Positions 5,780-5,951 of a DNA stretch of 5,951 bases are shown here, in pieces. The notes beneath the pieces are model-generated. The model saw only the letters and a list, made by a program, of their open reading frames with translations. It had not been told where the DNA came from and did not search any database. The first letter of the stretch is position 1. Each line of letters opens with the position of its first letter. The translations under genes and the position numbers were made by a program. This DNA is from Natronohydrobacter sp. (GTDB lineage: Bacteria; Pseudomonadota; Alphaproteobacteria; Rhodobacterales; Rhodobacteraceae). The stretch is taken from contig SKIM01000261.1 of the NCBI GenBank assembly GCA_007116445.1, forward strand, positions 1-5,951, given 5' to 3'.

Positions 5780-5951
5780 GCACAGGCCTCGGGGAAGGTC
5801 TCTGCCAGAGCGACGAGCGCTGCGTCCACCCGCCCCTTGTCCGCGCCGCGAACGACCACGGTCGCGCCGTAGCCCCCGTCACGTTCAAACGGGTAGCAGC
5901 CGATCGAAAGGTCGGGATAGGCGTCTGCCAGCGCTTTGAGATCCGCCGCGA
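5776..5951 (-). CDS. C-terminal end of a CinA/MoaB-like molybdopterin-binding-domain protein (5' part outside window)
   Basis: Only the last 57 residues are visible, read from the right edge to a TGA at 5778-5776. They run AADLKALADAYPDLSIGCYPF, then RDGGYGATVVVRG, and end LAETFPEACA. The pattern YPD(L/V)SIG-x-YPF followed by G-T/A-x-VVRG is what I know from the C-terminal part of the short proteins annotated as competence/damage-inducible protein A or molybdopterin-binding protein in alphaproteobacteria. These consist of a MoaB/MogA-like domain without the CinA deamidase domain. The diagnostic domain itself lies outside the window, so the call rests on this tail and on family recollection. 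The stop codon overlaps the start of the GNAT gene, implying translational coupling. Confidence 0.7.
   Translation of the reverse strand, partial: AADLKALADAYPDLSIGCYPFERDGGYGATVVVRGADKGRVDAALVALAETFPEACA

Noticed and set aside
5084..5872. Plus-strand open frame of 262 codons opposite the GNAT gene
   Set aside because: It is antisense to a well-supported GNAT gene, spans the junction with the next gene, and has no family resemblance.
1..5951. CRISPR array, tRNA/rRNA gene, insertion sequence, toxin-antitoxin or phage-defence system
   Set aside because: No direct-repeat series, RNA gene signature, transposase or paired small ORFs were seen; coding sequence fills nearly the whole window with recognisable families.

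Overview
The window looks like ordinary chromosome of a GC-rich alphaproteobacterium. It is most likely from Rhodobacterales (Rhodobacter/Roseobacter group). Three things point there: the protein sequences (HemE with the LLVPQALGADLWFVTGEGP type of segment, and the YcjX/YcjF pair behind hemC), the divergent hemE/hemC arrangement, and a non-coding AT-richer motif after the YcjF gene that I remember as widespread in that order. The genus cannot be fixed from this sequence.

Layout. Positions 1-860 (minus) hold the N-terminal 286 residues of hemE, uroporphyrinogen decarboxylase. A 104-bp divergent control region (861-964) follows. Then comes a plus-strand run: hemC (965-1927, hydroxymethylbilane synthase), a ycjX-like P-loop NTPase (1983-3407) and a ycjF-like membrane protein (3404-4390), the last two sharing an ATGA overlap. 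A non-coding convergence zone (4391-4495) holds a chain of strong hairpins. From the right edge a minus-strand run reads towards it: the 3' end of a CinA/MoaB-like molybdopterin-binding-domain protein (5776-5951), a GNAT acetyltransferase (5066-5779, ATGA overlap with the previous gene) and an AhpD-like carboxymuconolactone-decarboxylase-family protein (4496-5062, 3 bp downstream).

How the genes work together. hemC and hemE act in the shared trunk of heme, siroheme, cobalamin and bacteriochlorophyll synthesis. HemC polymerises porphobilinogen, and HemE decarboxylates uroporphyrinogen III. Their shared control region carries a clear TGT-N12-ACA palindrome, the binding consensus of the photosynthesis repressor PpsR/CrtJ, placed over a TTGACA -35 box for hemE. 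This is the most informative regulatory signal in the window and suggests a phototrophic host. YcjX and YcjF are a conserved partner pair, in enterobacteria part of the phage-shock/envelope-stress regulon; here they travel with hemC. The three minus-strand genes look like one translationally coupled housekeeping operon of loosely known function.

I looked for a novel system and did not find one. All long coding regions belong to recognisable families. The points worth a second look are the hemE/hemC operator and the composite hairpin element at 4391-4506.
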